From: Leucogyrophana mollusca
Lineage: Eukaryota > Basidiomycota > Agaricomycetes > Boletales
DNA: 19,085 bases
Assembly (NCBI GenBank): GCA_021014945.1
Contig: MU266720.1
Location: 1-19,085, forward strand
Direction of reading: 5' to 3'
Shown: in pieces, positions 1 through 9,739 of the stretch
How the letters are laid out: every line of letters begins with the position of its first letter
How positions within the stretch are numbered: position 1 is the first letter of the stretch
The notes under the pieces: model-generated
The model's database searches: none
Told to the model about the DNA's origin: nothing
Seen by the model: only the letters and a program-made list of their open reading frames with translations
Translations under genes and position numbers: made by a program

Positions 1-1
1 T

Positions 2-510
2 GCACTGGACACCACTAGTAATAGTATGGACCTAGTGACACTCTTGGCGGCCGTGCAAGCTCACGACGACCTCCAGCAGCTCTCACGCTCTCTTTCGCGA
101 TCAACCATCACTCAACGCTCTGAATCTCACAGCGCCGACGCGTCTCTGCAGTTCTCGTTGACATATGAGCCGGTTCAATGGTGGCGGGGACGCGGTCAAG
201 TGATATGCCAGTGCAGTGATGTAAAGTAGATAATACATAACAATGCATAAATTCCCCTCTGCATCGAAGTGAGAGAACTCACGGGATCGCGTAATAGATG
301 AGTGGTGGAGGAGGGGGAGATGGGTATGAGGAAGGGGGGCTGGCGGGGACGTCAATGACGCCCGACGTTGTCAATGGCGGCGAGGGAGATGGTGGTGGTG
401 GCCAGGGGTTGATTCCGTTTCTGGAACTTGCTGGGCCGAGCGGACTTCAAAGGCCGCGTCGGCAAAGCGGCACCGGGGATTTCCGACACACAAATCTGCG
501 GACTCTGTGA
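2..510 (+). CDS. 3' end of an unidentified gene, two exons, truncated by the window edge
   Basis: I do not recognise this gene. An open frame enters from the left edge at position 2 and runs to 220. A donor GTAAAG at 221, a branch-like ACTCAC and an acceptor TAATAG ending at 297 define a 77-bp intron that joins in phase 0 to a second frame, 298-510, ending in TGA. The first exon encodes a Ser/Gln/His-rich stretch and a WWRGRGQ motif. The second encodes a Gly/Glu/Asp-rich, low-complexity tail followed by a basic QRPRRQ segment. The ATG at 26 is in frame but is probably internal, because the frame is open upstream of it. The low complexity makes function unreadable, and the intron is the main support. 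Alternative: the Gly-rich frame is chance and the gene ends at the TAG at 227. Confidence 0.4.
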
Positions 511-1490
511 CAGACAAAACCGCAGAATGGCGGGATCCCGGACTTTCTGGATGCCGCAGATATGTAATTGTTCAAAGCCCAGCGCCACGTGGGATGGACC
601 GTCTGCGACCCGCCGGACCACGCCGGACCCTGTCCAATCCGATGCTCGATTCTCGATGACCACGATGGCAGCAAACGAAAAATCAATGACAGCTCTGTTT
701 TACTTCAACCTACTTTTACTGCTGGTCGAAAAAATGCGATGCTTTCTGGCACGGCGGCGCTACGCAAGGCTCCGCATCGCTTTGCTTCCACTAATGTCAA
801 CATAATATAACCATAGCCCAATTAAATGCTTAAAACATGATACGGTGCGTAAGGGTAGAGTCTCCAGGATACGATTCGCGCGGAACTTCAAGATGACGGA
901 CTACCGGAGTGCGACCTGGGTTTCTGCGACGTGTGGAGGGGCTGGACCTGCGTTCCAAGCACATCAGTGGCATTCGATGTCGGCAGTGGGATGCCACTCA
1001 CAGTCACAACTCTCGCAGGCTGTCGTGTCAGCATGACCCTCCGGGCTGTTTGTATCTGTGGCTGCTCGAAGTTCATGTCATCCAATGAAGGGTATGTCCG
1101 GAGAGTTTGAGGGACCTGCAGGCGGTCTTGTGATGATGACGGGTACGAAGGCTAAGGTGGCACAGGATCCAGTCAGCATGATAGAGCATGCATGGTATGA
1201 AGACTTGGGTCGACATACGTGTTTTGTCATACTTATGGTACGTTCTGAAGCTGCGTGCAAATCGCGACGTCGAGGCGGTTCGGTTGCCAGACTGCATAGG
1301 AACCGGCGTCTTATATGCTTGATCGTCGCTCAGTCCTTGTCCACCCACTTCCTGTGGATGGTGGCCGGCTTTTTTGCCACATTAAAGCGTCGATATCTTG
1401 TGGCGACGAGAACAAAGGGATCGATACCCCGGCGGGTGGCGTGAAGGTCCAACAATGGCATGGACTTCCCTAATCCGCGTGGTAAGCAGA
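511..1490. other. Intergenic stretch, no supported gene
   Basis: Short open frames exist on both strands but none shows a convincing start, splice pattern or recognisable motif. Two minus-strand frames (1348-1073 and 1085-888) are of moderate length and cannot be excluded as exons of an unknown gene. A CCACGTGG palindrome (E-box core) lies at 585-592 and a CGGGATCCCG palindrome at about 533-542. Confidence 0.5.
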
Positions 1491-1493
1491 CAG

Positions 1494-1552
1494 GACGCTT
1501 AAAGCGTCTCGCGTCCACCGCGTCCACAACGCCTGTTGTGCGAGATATAAAA
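1494..1552 (+). promoter_or_regulatory. Promoter of the Ser/Pro-rich gene: TATA box and two inverted repeats
   Basis: A TATAAAA box at 1546-1552 sits about 100 bp before the ATG at 1647, which leaves room for a typical fungal 5' UTR; the C/T- and A-rich leader 1570-1646 fits. Just upstream are GACGCTT-A-AAGCGTC (1494-1508, perfect 7-bp arms) and CACAAC-GCCT-GTTGTG (1525-1540, perfect 6-bp arms), with GCGTC repeated between them. Such dyads could be transcription-factor sites; that is inference. Confidence 0.5.
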
Positions 1553-1646
1553 TGTGGGGGAACGAGGAGAATGATCCCTCACAATCCCTAATCACCCATC
1601 ACCGCCGTATCGCCTCCACGTTCACCGTAATCTCTAATCTACCATC

Positions 1647-2503
1647 ATGGAAGCCTCGAGGTTCGAAGCCATGGATGCTCAACGATTCGACCCCCTGAGA
1701 CGCATTGTAAGTCCGTTTGCTGTAAATGCTGCGTGGTAGCCTCATGTCCCACGCCTCCCTCACAGAAAAGCATCTCTGACATCGCGCTGGACGCACCAAA
1801 GGTCACCATGGGGCAGGCTTTTTGTATCATTTCAAACCCAGACGTGATTGAGCCCTCAAGCCCTGCGGGTAGCGAGTCCGGTGGTATCGGTGGCATATGG
1901 ACGGACCACGAGATGGTCATCCTTCCCATTGGAGTCTCTTCCTCTCCCCCTTCGACGATCACTCACTCGTCCGAATCTGACACTTCCTCCTCTACCTCTA
2001 CCTACTCCTCCTCCTCTTACCACTCGTCCCCTGAATTATCACCACCTTCATCTGTTGAAGAAGAACCCATTGCATCCCCCTGTCGCCAGATTGATGTCTT
2101 CGACAGAGATGACCTTATCGTCACGCGCACCATTATCCGCCCAGCCCCCAGTTCTCCCATCACGGGGCTCTTCTCTCGCCCCAGTAGCCCTCTCCCCACC
2201 TCCCGCCCCAGCAGTCCCATTGCCAATTTGTCTCCGCGGTTCCAGGCACTCAACTGCTTCGCCTCCTCCGCTTTCGAAGAGGAGCTGGACTTCTTACAAG
2301 CGAGCAATAACGCACAAGTTCAGGCTTCTCGCGTCACACCAGTCAAGCGGAACAAGGATTCTGGTCGTCCTGTCCTACAGGTGATCGTTACACAGACGCA
2401 GACGCGACACGAGTATGAGCAAGATATGGCATTCAAAGAGGACGTGGAAGAATTGTATCATCGCCCGCACAATATCGGCAGGGCCGCTCGTGCTCAAGCT
2501 TGA
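1647..2503 (+). CDS. Ser/Pro-rich hypothetical protein, 265 aa, two exons
   Basis: Exon 1 is 1647-1706 (20 codons). The intron 1707-1765 (59 bp) has donor GTAAGT and acceptor CTCACAG and is phase 0. Exon 2 is 1766-2503. The ATG follows a TATA box and leader and has an A at -3 (ACCATCATGG). I do not recognise the family. The protein has a Ser-rich tract at about residues 78-116, then a region of repeated SP pairs (RPSSPLP, RPSSPI, NLSPRF, about 146-180) that looks like a disordered, phosphorylatable linker, then a charged C-terminal third with VLQVIVTQTQTRHEYEQD. No signal peptide or membrane segment is seen. The composition suggests a cytoplasmic or nuclear regulatory protein, but no function is assigned. 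Confidence is high that it is a real gene and low on its role. Confidence 0.8.
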
Positions 2504-3099
2504 CGCTGAAAAGTACTCGTATTCATGGTTCATTATCTTCGTATATTTAGCTCGCTCGCATAATTACTTCTCTTCCCCTTTCATATGTACCTGTGGCTCA
2601 TTTACCATTATTGCCCGCCTTTCTAGATATTCTTATGTGTCGTTTTTGCTATTCCTAACTTAGTAGGCCCCGTTCAGCTATCATTATATCACAGCACTAG
2701 TTTGCTGAACGCGCTGCGCATTTTCCCATTCATCCCCGCTCGCACCCGTAGATTCAGCTTTCATGTATCTAATCGCTTGACGCACTAGTCCACTACGGCT
2801 TGCCTGCAATAAGGAAGATAAACAAATGCAATTCGGGCAGAACAGAGATATAGCGCACCAACATCTTTTTCCACCTGAAGCACTGCGTTTTACGTGGCGA
2901 GTTTTCCAGTCTTCGTGGAGATATCTTGGGCCTGCATTGTGCGCTCATCCGTCTCTACGGCGGTCTCGTGTGCGTCAACTATTTGCTCGACGGCAATTGA
3001 ACGAACGGCGCCGGGTGCGCACGAAGAAGCGAACCCGGTTCCGACGCTGAAGATTCTCGCCAACCGAGAACTCTGCTTTCACTCCGTTGACTTTAGAGC
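2504..3099. other. 3' flank and intergenic spacer
   Basis: An A/T- and pyrimidine-rich 3' flank of the Ser/Pro-rich gene is followed by sequence without a clear gene. The right part (about 2960-3099) is what lies beyond the last recognisable piece of glycoprotein copy A. On the minus strand there is an open frame whose end includes DAHETAVETDER, which could be a divergent C-terminal tail of copy A, but no splice join supports it. Confidence 0.4.
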
Positions 3100-5195
3100 A
3101 ACCTGTGCCAGTCATATGAAGTGTCGATGCGAAGAGAGTTACTGATGCTGAGGAGGTGAACGACGGACAGTACAATCAGCGCGTCACAATGGCATGCATT
3201 GTAGATGGCAACAATATACTGGAAGCCAGGTTACCTGCAAATAGTATGAGGAAGAAGTCGCGCCATCCATTAATGCACGCTCATGTTAAGCCTCATTTGT
3301 GATACAAACTCCGTAGCCAACGTCGAGTCAACTGAACGGTTGAATCCGCCACCTGCTTTACTTGACAGCCCCCCTGGAAAACCAAGTAAGCCTTCTTGTA
3401 GTCGTGACTCAAGTGCGGCGACAAACCCGTCCAGATCGATACCGCTATAAGTGACGATAGGGCGCCTTCCGTTAGATCGACAGGGGCGTGAACTATGGAA
3501 CATAGTCGGATGGAAAGGGTGGTGTGAAATTGGGCATGGTTTGCGAAGAGTTTAGTCCCCCGTGCCGCATCAGGTATCTGCAGAACGGTCATGCTAATAG
3601 GAGAAGGCTAGAAGGCCAACAGACACTTCTGGCACAGCCGGTGCGTAACAAGGCTGATTCGTTTCGCATACCATGGTGGTTTGGGACGGGACATATTCAA
3701 ATAGTGCTGAAACCTAAATATGTGGGTCACACTGGATGGTCAGCACCTGTAAATCAGCACCGAAATAGGCTCGAACACACCTTATCTGACAGAGGGGATT
3801 CGTATTCGCAGGCAGTTTGGCGACCCATTGCGGCGGTGGCTGCGACAGTGGTACTTGCAATGAGTCACCAAACACTGACATTCCCTGTTTGGATGTCGAC
3901 TACCACACCTGTCGTTGCACAGGTAACGGCACAAGACACCACATACGTACCCAACGGTGCTAGGACAGTCAGATCTACGGGCTCGTTAGTCCAATCACAA
4001 CACAGGGCCCAGGGGTTGAAACATACCTGAACCATAGTACCAACTGAGCATGGGGACGACCGCGTCCTTCAGTACGGCAGGACTTGCGTTGATGTCAGCG
4101 GAAATCAGGAAAACGAGCACGTTCTGCGTTGTATCAATCAGCAACTCGTGATTCCGCATTCTAAAGGCGAACTATGAGGCGTTCAGAATGAGCAAGATCT
4201 GATATTTCCCTGCATTAGCAACTTCAGTCAGTGGTCTGGTTAGCTGAGCGATCCTTTAGAAATTCTCACAAGGAGTGCCATTTCCCTGCGGATAAACCTG
4301 ACGAGTGCCGTCAACCAGCAATCGGAAGGCACCACTACCATTATGGTACGTCAACCCCGTCAGCAAGGTACAGTCAGCGTTTACCATTGTCACGTTAACG
4401 GTGGCATTTCCAATCCCTACGCCTGGAGATGGCACATCGTAAACGATGTTATTTGAGAGCCCAGCCTTCGAAGGCTGGATGCTGGCCAATAGACGGCACA
4501 ATGGCAGAAATGGCGCCCCAGGCCATATTGAGCATCGGGGGACGGTCTGAATCAACCAGCCATCCCACAGTTGTGGGAATAGGCGTTGTAATGGTGCGGT
4601 TGAAGCATCAGAACTGCATGATGGAAGATAGGTGATATATAGAGTCGTAATGCACGCGAAGATACATAGTCACTGCGAATATCCAGAGTGGCGATGAAGC
4701 AACACTGATTTGATTCCACAGACCTTCCAACGCAGAGTCTAAACAGGCCTAGGCTCCAGACAGGTCGTAGATGGAAGTAACGGGCTGCTGTCGTGAGAGG
4801 CTTTGCGAAAGTAAAACACGCTGGGTTATATGCACAAACAGAGGGCTATATGACTGGGGCCGCTAGAATCAGGCGGTTGGATGAAACATGAGCAAAATAT
4901 GAACTGACGGTGCAAAATGCTTATAGTGAAGCACTAAGCACGGTTGCTAACGCTGCGAGAGGCACCACAATCCTATGCTCTATATGGTGAATTGCAGCCC
5001 CCACAAAACACAGGTGGATAGCGACAAGTATGACATGCAGGGCAGGACATGTGCGACGGAGGAAGTTGCCACGATGAATCCGCGCTCCTTCAAAGCTTCG
5101 GAATGGAACCCGGCACCTGCGTGGAGGCGTAAGCAACCGTATTCACTAAACATACCCGAGGAATACTCGCTATCGAAGCTGTCGAACAGGGCCAT
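3100..5195 (-). pseudogene. Membrane glycoprotein copy A, full-length but disabled
   Basis: Read on the minus strand, this follows the same order as intact copy C: a short N-terminal exon (MALFDS...), transmembrane region (HVILVAIHLCFVG), extracellular segment (NIVYDV, CTLLTGLTYHNGS), an exon starting NVLVFLISADINAS, a segment LAPLGTYVVSC, the AGGGFNRS/QMRLN exon, a five-residue exon VTWLP and the final hydrophobic piece ending MTGTG. It is broken in several places: TAA at 4923-4921 where copy C has CAA, TAG at 4751-4749 where copy C has TGG, a frame change near 4470, a TGA after the NVSVW segment, and a last-third intron donor GTGAG changed to ATGAG at 3284. Homology to copy C stops after MTGTG, so the conserved cytoplasmic tail is missing or replaced. 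The transition-type lesions suggest decay by deamination. Confidence 0.75.
4461..4478. repeat. 18-bp perfect palindrome at the duplication breakpoint
   Basis: CCAGCCTTCGAAGGCTGG is its own reverse complement. It lies within pseudogene copy A, immediately beside the point (about 4480-4495) where similarity between unit 1 and unit 2 ends. It also coincides with a frame change in copy A relative to copy C. Confidence 0.8.
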
Positions 5196-6514
5196 ATCAT
5201 CCCCCGAGGTGATAGGCGAGGGCGAGGATCGAACGCATACTCACGGGGGATGCGTGAGTGTCAAAAGCCAGATATAAGCACGACGGCGAGTACAGAAAGT
5301 GACGATGGGGGGTTCGAAGGGTGAGATATAAATTGATTGCGTCCCTTGAGTACTTGAGTCCAAGAACCTTAATTCGACAGTGGGTAACCCGCATCTGTCT
5401 GAGAGAATAGATAGGCTCGACCCCACATCAAATCAAAACGGCACATATATAAGGTCCAGAGTCCAGGTTATGCATTGGTCCAGTTCAGCGACACGACGTC
5501 TTCTGCCCAAGAACGCAAACACCTTAATTTATGTGAGCCATTAGCCTACCTAGTAACACGCCTTGAGCTTGCCTGAGCTGGTGCTTGTGCGCACAAATAA
5601 ATAGCTGCGATTCCAAAGAGCACGGAAAATACGTCTCTGAACCTGGCCACGGCGCTATCGGACAGCCACTGGACCGCCTGACAAAGAAGCTGTACGCAAA
5701 GCCTGCAGATATCAAGTATCCGTGGAAAACCCCGCGATCTCATCCGAGGCCACAATCAAGGACGGCTTCGAGACACAGACTCACAGCATGCGTTGGGAGC
5801 ACGAGAAGCTCATGCCGGTAATGCCGGTGTCGCTGGGCCAAGTCTGTCGTTGGTAGCAATACAAGCCTAAGCAGTGAGAAATCATTGGCAAGATCGTGGC
5901 AACCAAGATTCGAGGGGAAATAGCCATTCCTTTTAGTTTTCGGCGACACAAGCAGGGCGGAATATATCCAACTGAGACGATGTGAGTGCAACCTTGCAGG
6001 CGCCAAACTAGCGTGGGACTTTCCCGTCACCTTCTTTGTCTTTCAGCCTCTTTCAGCTCTCCACACTCAGTCTCCTCATATTTAGCCACGAACAGCCCAT
6101 TGCATGTGGTGCTAAAAATACGATGAACCAATACCAGCCCGATGCACACCTTGTCACCTCTTTCCAATGCCGGGCAATCCAGGCGCAAGTATGTAAGCAG
6201 TCTGAGTCGTTCGGCGACGCATTCCACGAGCAACTTGCTCCGGGATAAGTGATTGGGAAGAGGAAGGAAGATGCTAGGTTGTAAATTTGATGAAGCAGCA
6301 ACCGAATCAACTGAAGTGCATAATTTTCGCGTTGTTGTAGTATCTCCTAGTCCGTTCCCGTTACGTTCGTAACCAAGTCGTTTTGGAGGCGAGGTAGGAT
6401 ACTATAGAGGTGGTGCTGATTGTTTTCAAAGTTTCCAGATAATGCCAACTATGTTCTACTCAGTGTGGGGAAAGTGGGTATTTCTGTCGTATGTTATGTG
6501 GTCTACTTCGTTGA

Positions 6515-6715
6515 TTATGATACCATCACAAGCATGGTAGATCTTCTATGGCGCCACGGGACCAACAGTGTTGTCAACCCCACGATCGTACTTTCGCCGA
6601 TCTTGATGCTGCCGGGCCTGCTGATGCCTGGTCCGTAAACGCAGATGCCAATCTTGTTCCAAAACTCACGCTCGTCTCCCATGAGAATCGGATGCCGGTT
6701 GAGATCGCCGGAGGC
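6515..6715 (-). other. Short frame conserved in both units (unit 1 copy)
   Basis: This 67-codon minus-strand stretch, ending in TAA, contains GDEREFWNKIGICVYG and GESTIVGLTTLLVPW. Its unit 2 counterpart (11544-11747) is also open and differs by whole-codon indels. The plus strand of the same stretch is open too (HGTNSVVNPTIVLSPI), so strand and coding status are undecided. I do not recognise a family. Confidence 0.3.
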
Positions 6716-7147
6716 CCATCATTAATTAAAAATTACCTGTTGTTCGTGGGCGCCAGCATGGGGTAAGTCCATTGTTACAGCGGGATGGATTAGCTCTTGG
6801 GCAGATTAGCCACGCAAGGTTTGGAACAAGCGCACCTAGGCATAGGTTAAGATCAGCCAGTTGTACGATAGACAGTAAGTAAACAATTCATGCTGACGGT
6901 TTGAGTCGGTCGCTAATTCTTGTCCTCAAAGGCGAACTGCAGGACCCGGACTCTATCATAGGTTTTTTCGATGTGAACCAATGACGCTCACGGTCAAGAA
7001 GCACTGGCGACATCCGGTATCAATAGGAGCTGGGATACGTTTAGCCTATCCACCAATATAACACACTTTACGCACGCTGCTCGCAGAGCTCCACAAAGTG
7101 CGCGCATTCGCCGGGATCAGACAAAAGTGAAGTCTCGGAAACGCGAC

Positions 7148-7159
7148 ATATATATATAT
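7148..7159 (+). promoter_or_regulatory. TA-repeat TATA tract upstream of DUF6533-type copy 1
   Basis: An alternating AT tract about 65 bp before the ATG at 7222 fits a TATA element. The matching place in unit 2 (about 12180) has lost this tract. Confidence 0.45.
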
Positions 7160-7221
7160 GCTCACAACCGCGTCACTTTGACTTTGGTCGCCTCATAACC
7201 CCAAAGGTCGGCGAAACTGGG

Positions 7222-8897
7222 ATGTCTGAGCCATCCAGTGCTGGCAATCAGCTAGTGAGGGTGCGTTATTCCACGCGTCGCTCCATGATCTGATCCCTAA
7301 CGATGTATCGCACTTTTTCAGTATCTCAACGGTAAGATCAATATCTACGCATGTGCTATCCCCGACACTCATCCTGCTGATGGAAACAAAGTGGCTGGGT
7401 TGGTTTTGTTGGTGCGATCTCCATCCTGTTGTCCGGGGCTACTTAAGGCTCACTAGCCCAATAAAACACCAGACCCACGAGTACTTCATCACCCTTGGAT
7501 CTGAGGTCAGTAAACACCCATCCTGTTTTAACCATTGCAATGAGTCCCTTTCAGGTTCGTTGGGTGTGGGGACGAAAGTGGTGGGAGTTCAGTAGGCTCG
7601 CATTCACATGTACTCGCTATATGACTTTCGTTGGTGCGGGCATGACCGTATACGGTAATTATCTTTTCTTACGCCTGTATCTTGGGTCTGACAGTTTGAC
7701 CTTCAACAGCTGCTCTTGCGAGTCGAACAGCCCGGAAGGTCGGTGCCGCGTATTTTCGATCCACGCTTCGACTCATTACTGTGTGCAGTGTGTGCCTTTC
7801 GCGTCGGCGTCGAACGGTAGGGACTTCAATGAATTACTTGGTGTGGTCCTCTCCTGACCGCCGGGGCTGATGAAGCTATACATATCATCAGCATCATCTC
7901 TGCAGAAGGTCTTACGCATCCGCCATTGCAGCAGTGGGCCTCGCTAATTTATTGAGACAATAGGCTTGCTGATCCTGCGCACATATGCGTTCTGGCAACG
8001 TAGTAAATTAATGTTAATCTCGGTGATTATTTTTGGCGCGGTAAGCACTGCTATGAAAACCATCGTTTTCCAGTCCAGTGATAGCTGTCGTTCTCTTTCA
8101 GGGCTGTATCGCGTCTGCAATCACAATGACGATATTCGTCGAAATTCCCGCCATTCCCGAACCCCCTATTGGTGTGCAACCTTGACTGTCTTTACCCGGT
8201 AGCAAAAGCTGCTAATCAAAGCTGAAGACGTACCGCCCGGCGCGTGTGTCTTTCAAACTCGCAGATCAAGTTCCTTTCAGTACGTGTGGCTGGTGGTTTT
8301 CGAACTTGGTAAGAGCACTTTGCTTGTATGACGGGGTTATATTTGCCTGTTCATGCCCTGCATGTCGCGTAGGATTACTGGGCCTGACAATCTTCAAGCG
8401 GTTTCGACACTATCGCTACTCCGCCAGCCCACTGATCGCCGTGCTCTATCGCGACGGAGTGTGCTACATGGTCACTATTACTGGTAGGTCACCTGTACTG
8501 CAATCGCATCGGGCGGGACTGATTGAACCTGCCTGGGCCTGATTTTCAAGCCACCTCCTTCCTGAATATCATGGTCACGCTATTTGCACCAGTGAGTTGT
8601 TAGTCTTTGACATTTCAGTGGATAGTGACGAGCTGTCCGGCCAGCCGTCGTATAATGAGGTACTGGACACGTACGTTTCGTCATGTGTTGGGTCGGAACT
8701 GTGCTGATATGACCAACAGCCTGCAACTAGCCCTGCACAGCGTCCTTGCCTCCCGAATATTGTTCAATCTTCGCGAGAGCAGTGTGAGTATGCAACAGGG
8801 TCCGGAGACATATCCACTGGAATCTATAGCGTTCCGAAGAGGTATGGCTGATACGGTGTCTCGGCGAACAACGTATGAGGGATACAATTGGCAATGA
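7222..8897 (+). CDS. DUF6533-type multi-pass membrane protein, copy 1, 14-exon model of 303 aa
   Basis: Exons by phase and splice sites: 7222-7260, 7322-7331, 7392-7411, 7473-7505, 7555-7654, 7710-7787, 7876-7908, 7964-8040, 8102-8171, 8228-8308, 8373-8483, 8551-8591, 8619-8659, 8720-8897; the sum is 304 codons including TGA. The N-terminal part reads VAGLVLL-THEYFITLGSE-VRWVWGRKWW, the pattern of the DUF6533 domain (about residues 16-60). LLILRTYAFWQRSK (about 106-119), QYVWLVVFEL, FKRFRHYRY and LHSVLASRILFNLRE follow in the order usual for these fungal GPCR-like, roughly seven-helix proteins of unknown ligand. The length fits the family. Weak points: exon 6 borders are chosen to keep phase, and exon 12 is separated from exon 13 by only 27 bp (8592-8618), which contain an in-frame TAG. 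If that is not spliced, the protein stops early and loses its last helix, and the copy may be a pseudogene. Confidence 0.7.
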
Positions 8898-9585
8898 TCA
8901 GGAACTTCGGCTGGTCCGGGAAATTGGAGCGTTTTATGGCGATATGGGTCGGATCTAAGGGATATTTGTAGCATACATGGCAATCAAAGGACGTCGAGAC
9001 AGGAGGTAGCATAGTGCTTACACCGACCGGTCGCCGCAGACCCATCAACCGCATAACCGTGGCGCGACAAATCGACGCGGGGCCGTGCAGATACATGCGG
9101 GAACTTCGTGGTTCAATCATGCCAAATGTCAACACGGGGGAATGTAAAGATCCGTGATAAGAATGAAGTTGGGCCCCCGTGGGTCCCAGAACTCATCAGT
9201 TTAAGTAGATCTTACACCATCCGTTGAAGGACTACGTCACAGAAAAAGTACATCCGCAGACTCTCGCCGCTGCGACAGGACCTCCTCACTACCCGCACGC
9301 GCTTGGGTTGTGGAACCGAGGTTAATGTTCTGCCCTTCCTTCTGGACCGTGTATGCATTTCGTTGATGGTGTTTACGGATTCCGCGGAGTTCGGCTGAAG
9401 GGGAAAGTTTTATGACTCTCCAAGGAACTCAAGCTTTAAATCCACGTTTACGACAAAATAAGGTGCGTCAGAAATCATGCAGAGCCTGGCAGACATGTAG
9501 ACGGATTTCTCCCTCGCATCCGCTCGAGACATCCATCTATCAAATCGATGCTGTTCCTGCTTGCTATTTGTTGTTGGCCAGCGAC
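8898..9585. other. Downstream part of unit 1, conserved with unit 2, no gene assigned
   Basis: Aligns with 13906-14566, with rearranged insertions near 9090-9190. Plus-strand pieces such as DYVTEKVHPQTLAAATG and LDRVCISLMVFTDSAEFG appear in different frames in the two units, so an ancient coding stretch is possible but broken. No recognisable domain. Confidence 0.35.
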
Positions 9586-9739
9586 ATCAGTAAACCAACC
9601 TTTTTAATTACAGATGCCACAGTACATAATACACCTGACAGAACACCCAGAGAACCCAGATGGCAGACTTCCAGGACCCTCAGTGCCGCCAGAATCACCC
9701 AGAACTTGTGGATGCGCCCTATCTTACACATGGTATAAC
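9586..9739 (-). other. Unit-junction sequence with a hydrophobic minus-strand frame
   Basis: This sequence is in neither duplicated unit. On the minus strand it continues the open frame of glycoprotein copy B (IVPSVDG, about 9735) and encodes a basic segment KIGRIHKF followed by a membrane-like stretch (WVILAALRVLEV and LGSLGVLSGVLCTVAS), then a donor-like GTAATT. It looks like an exon of a different multi-pass membrane gene fused to copy B at the breakpoint. Confidence 0.4.

Larger units (their letters stand above)
5200..7221. other. Spacer of unit 1, conserved with unit 2, no intact gene recognised
   Basis: This divergent spacer lies between glycoprotein copy A (-) and DUF6533-type copy 1 (+). 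It aligns with 10450-12245. Coding-like pieces occur on both strands but do not join into a gene: a minus-strand exon-like piece with FGIAAIYLCAQAPAQAS ending at a donor GTAGGC (about 5640-5550), a minus-strand MAISPRILVATILP start (about 5920), and the segment 6515-6715 that is open in both units. Frames change between these pieces. Candidates are a decayed third gene or untranslated/regulatory sequence. Confidence 0.4.
4480..9585. repeat. Tandem segmental duplication, unit 1
   Basis: Colinear with 9740-14566. Similarity is obvious by eye from the glycoprotein 5' half (for example the GGTCTGAATCAACC stretch near 4544 and 9799) through the spacer and the DUF6533-type gene to a downstream stretch ending near TTGTTGGCC at 9580. 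Several small indels distinguish the units. In exon 5 of the DUF6533-type gene I count 7 differences in 100 bases, in exon 11 12 in 111; the spacer is more divergent. Confidence 0.9.

Noticed and set aside
1848..2384. 178-codon Pro/Leu-rich plus-strand frame
   Set aside because: It is a shadow of the Ser/Pro-rich gene in another frame and lacks its own start context or splice sites.
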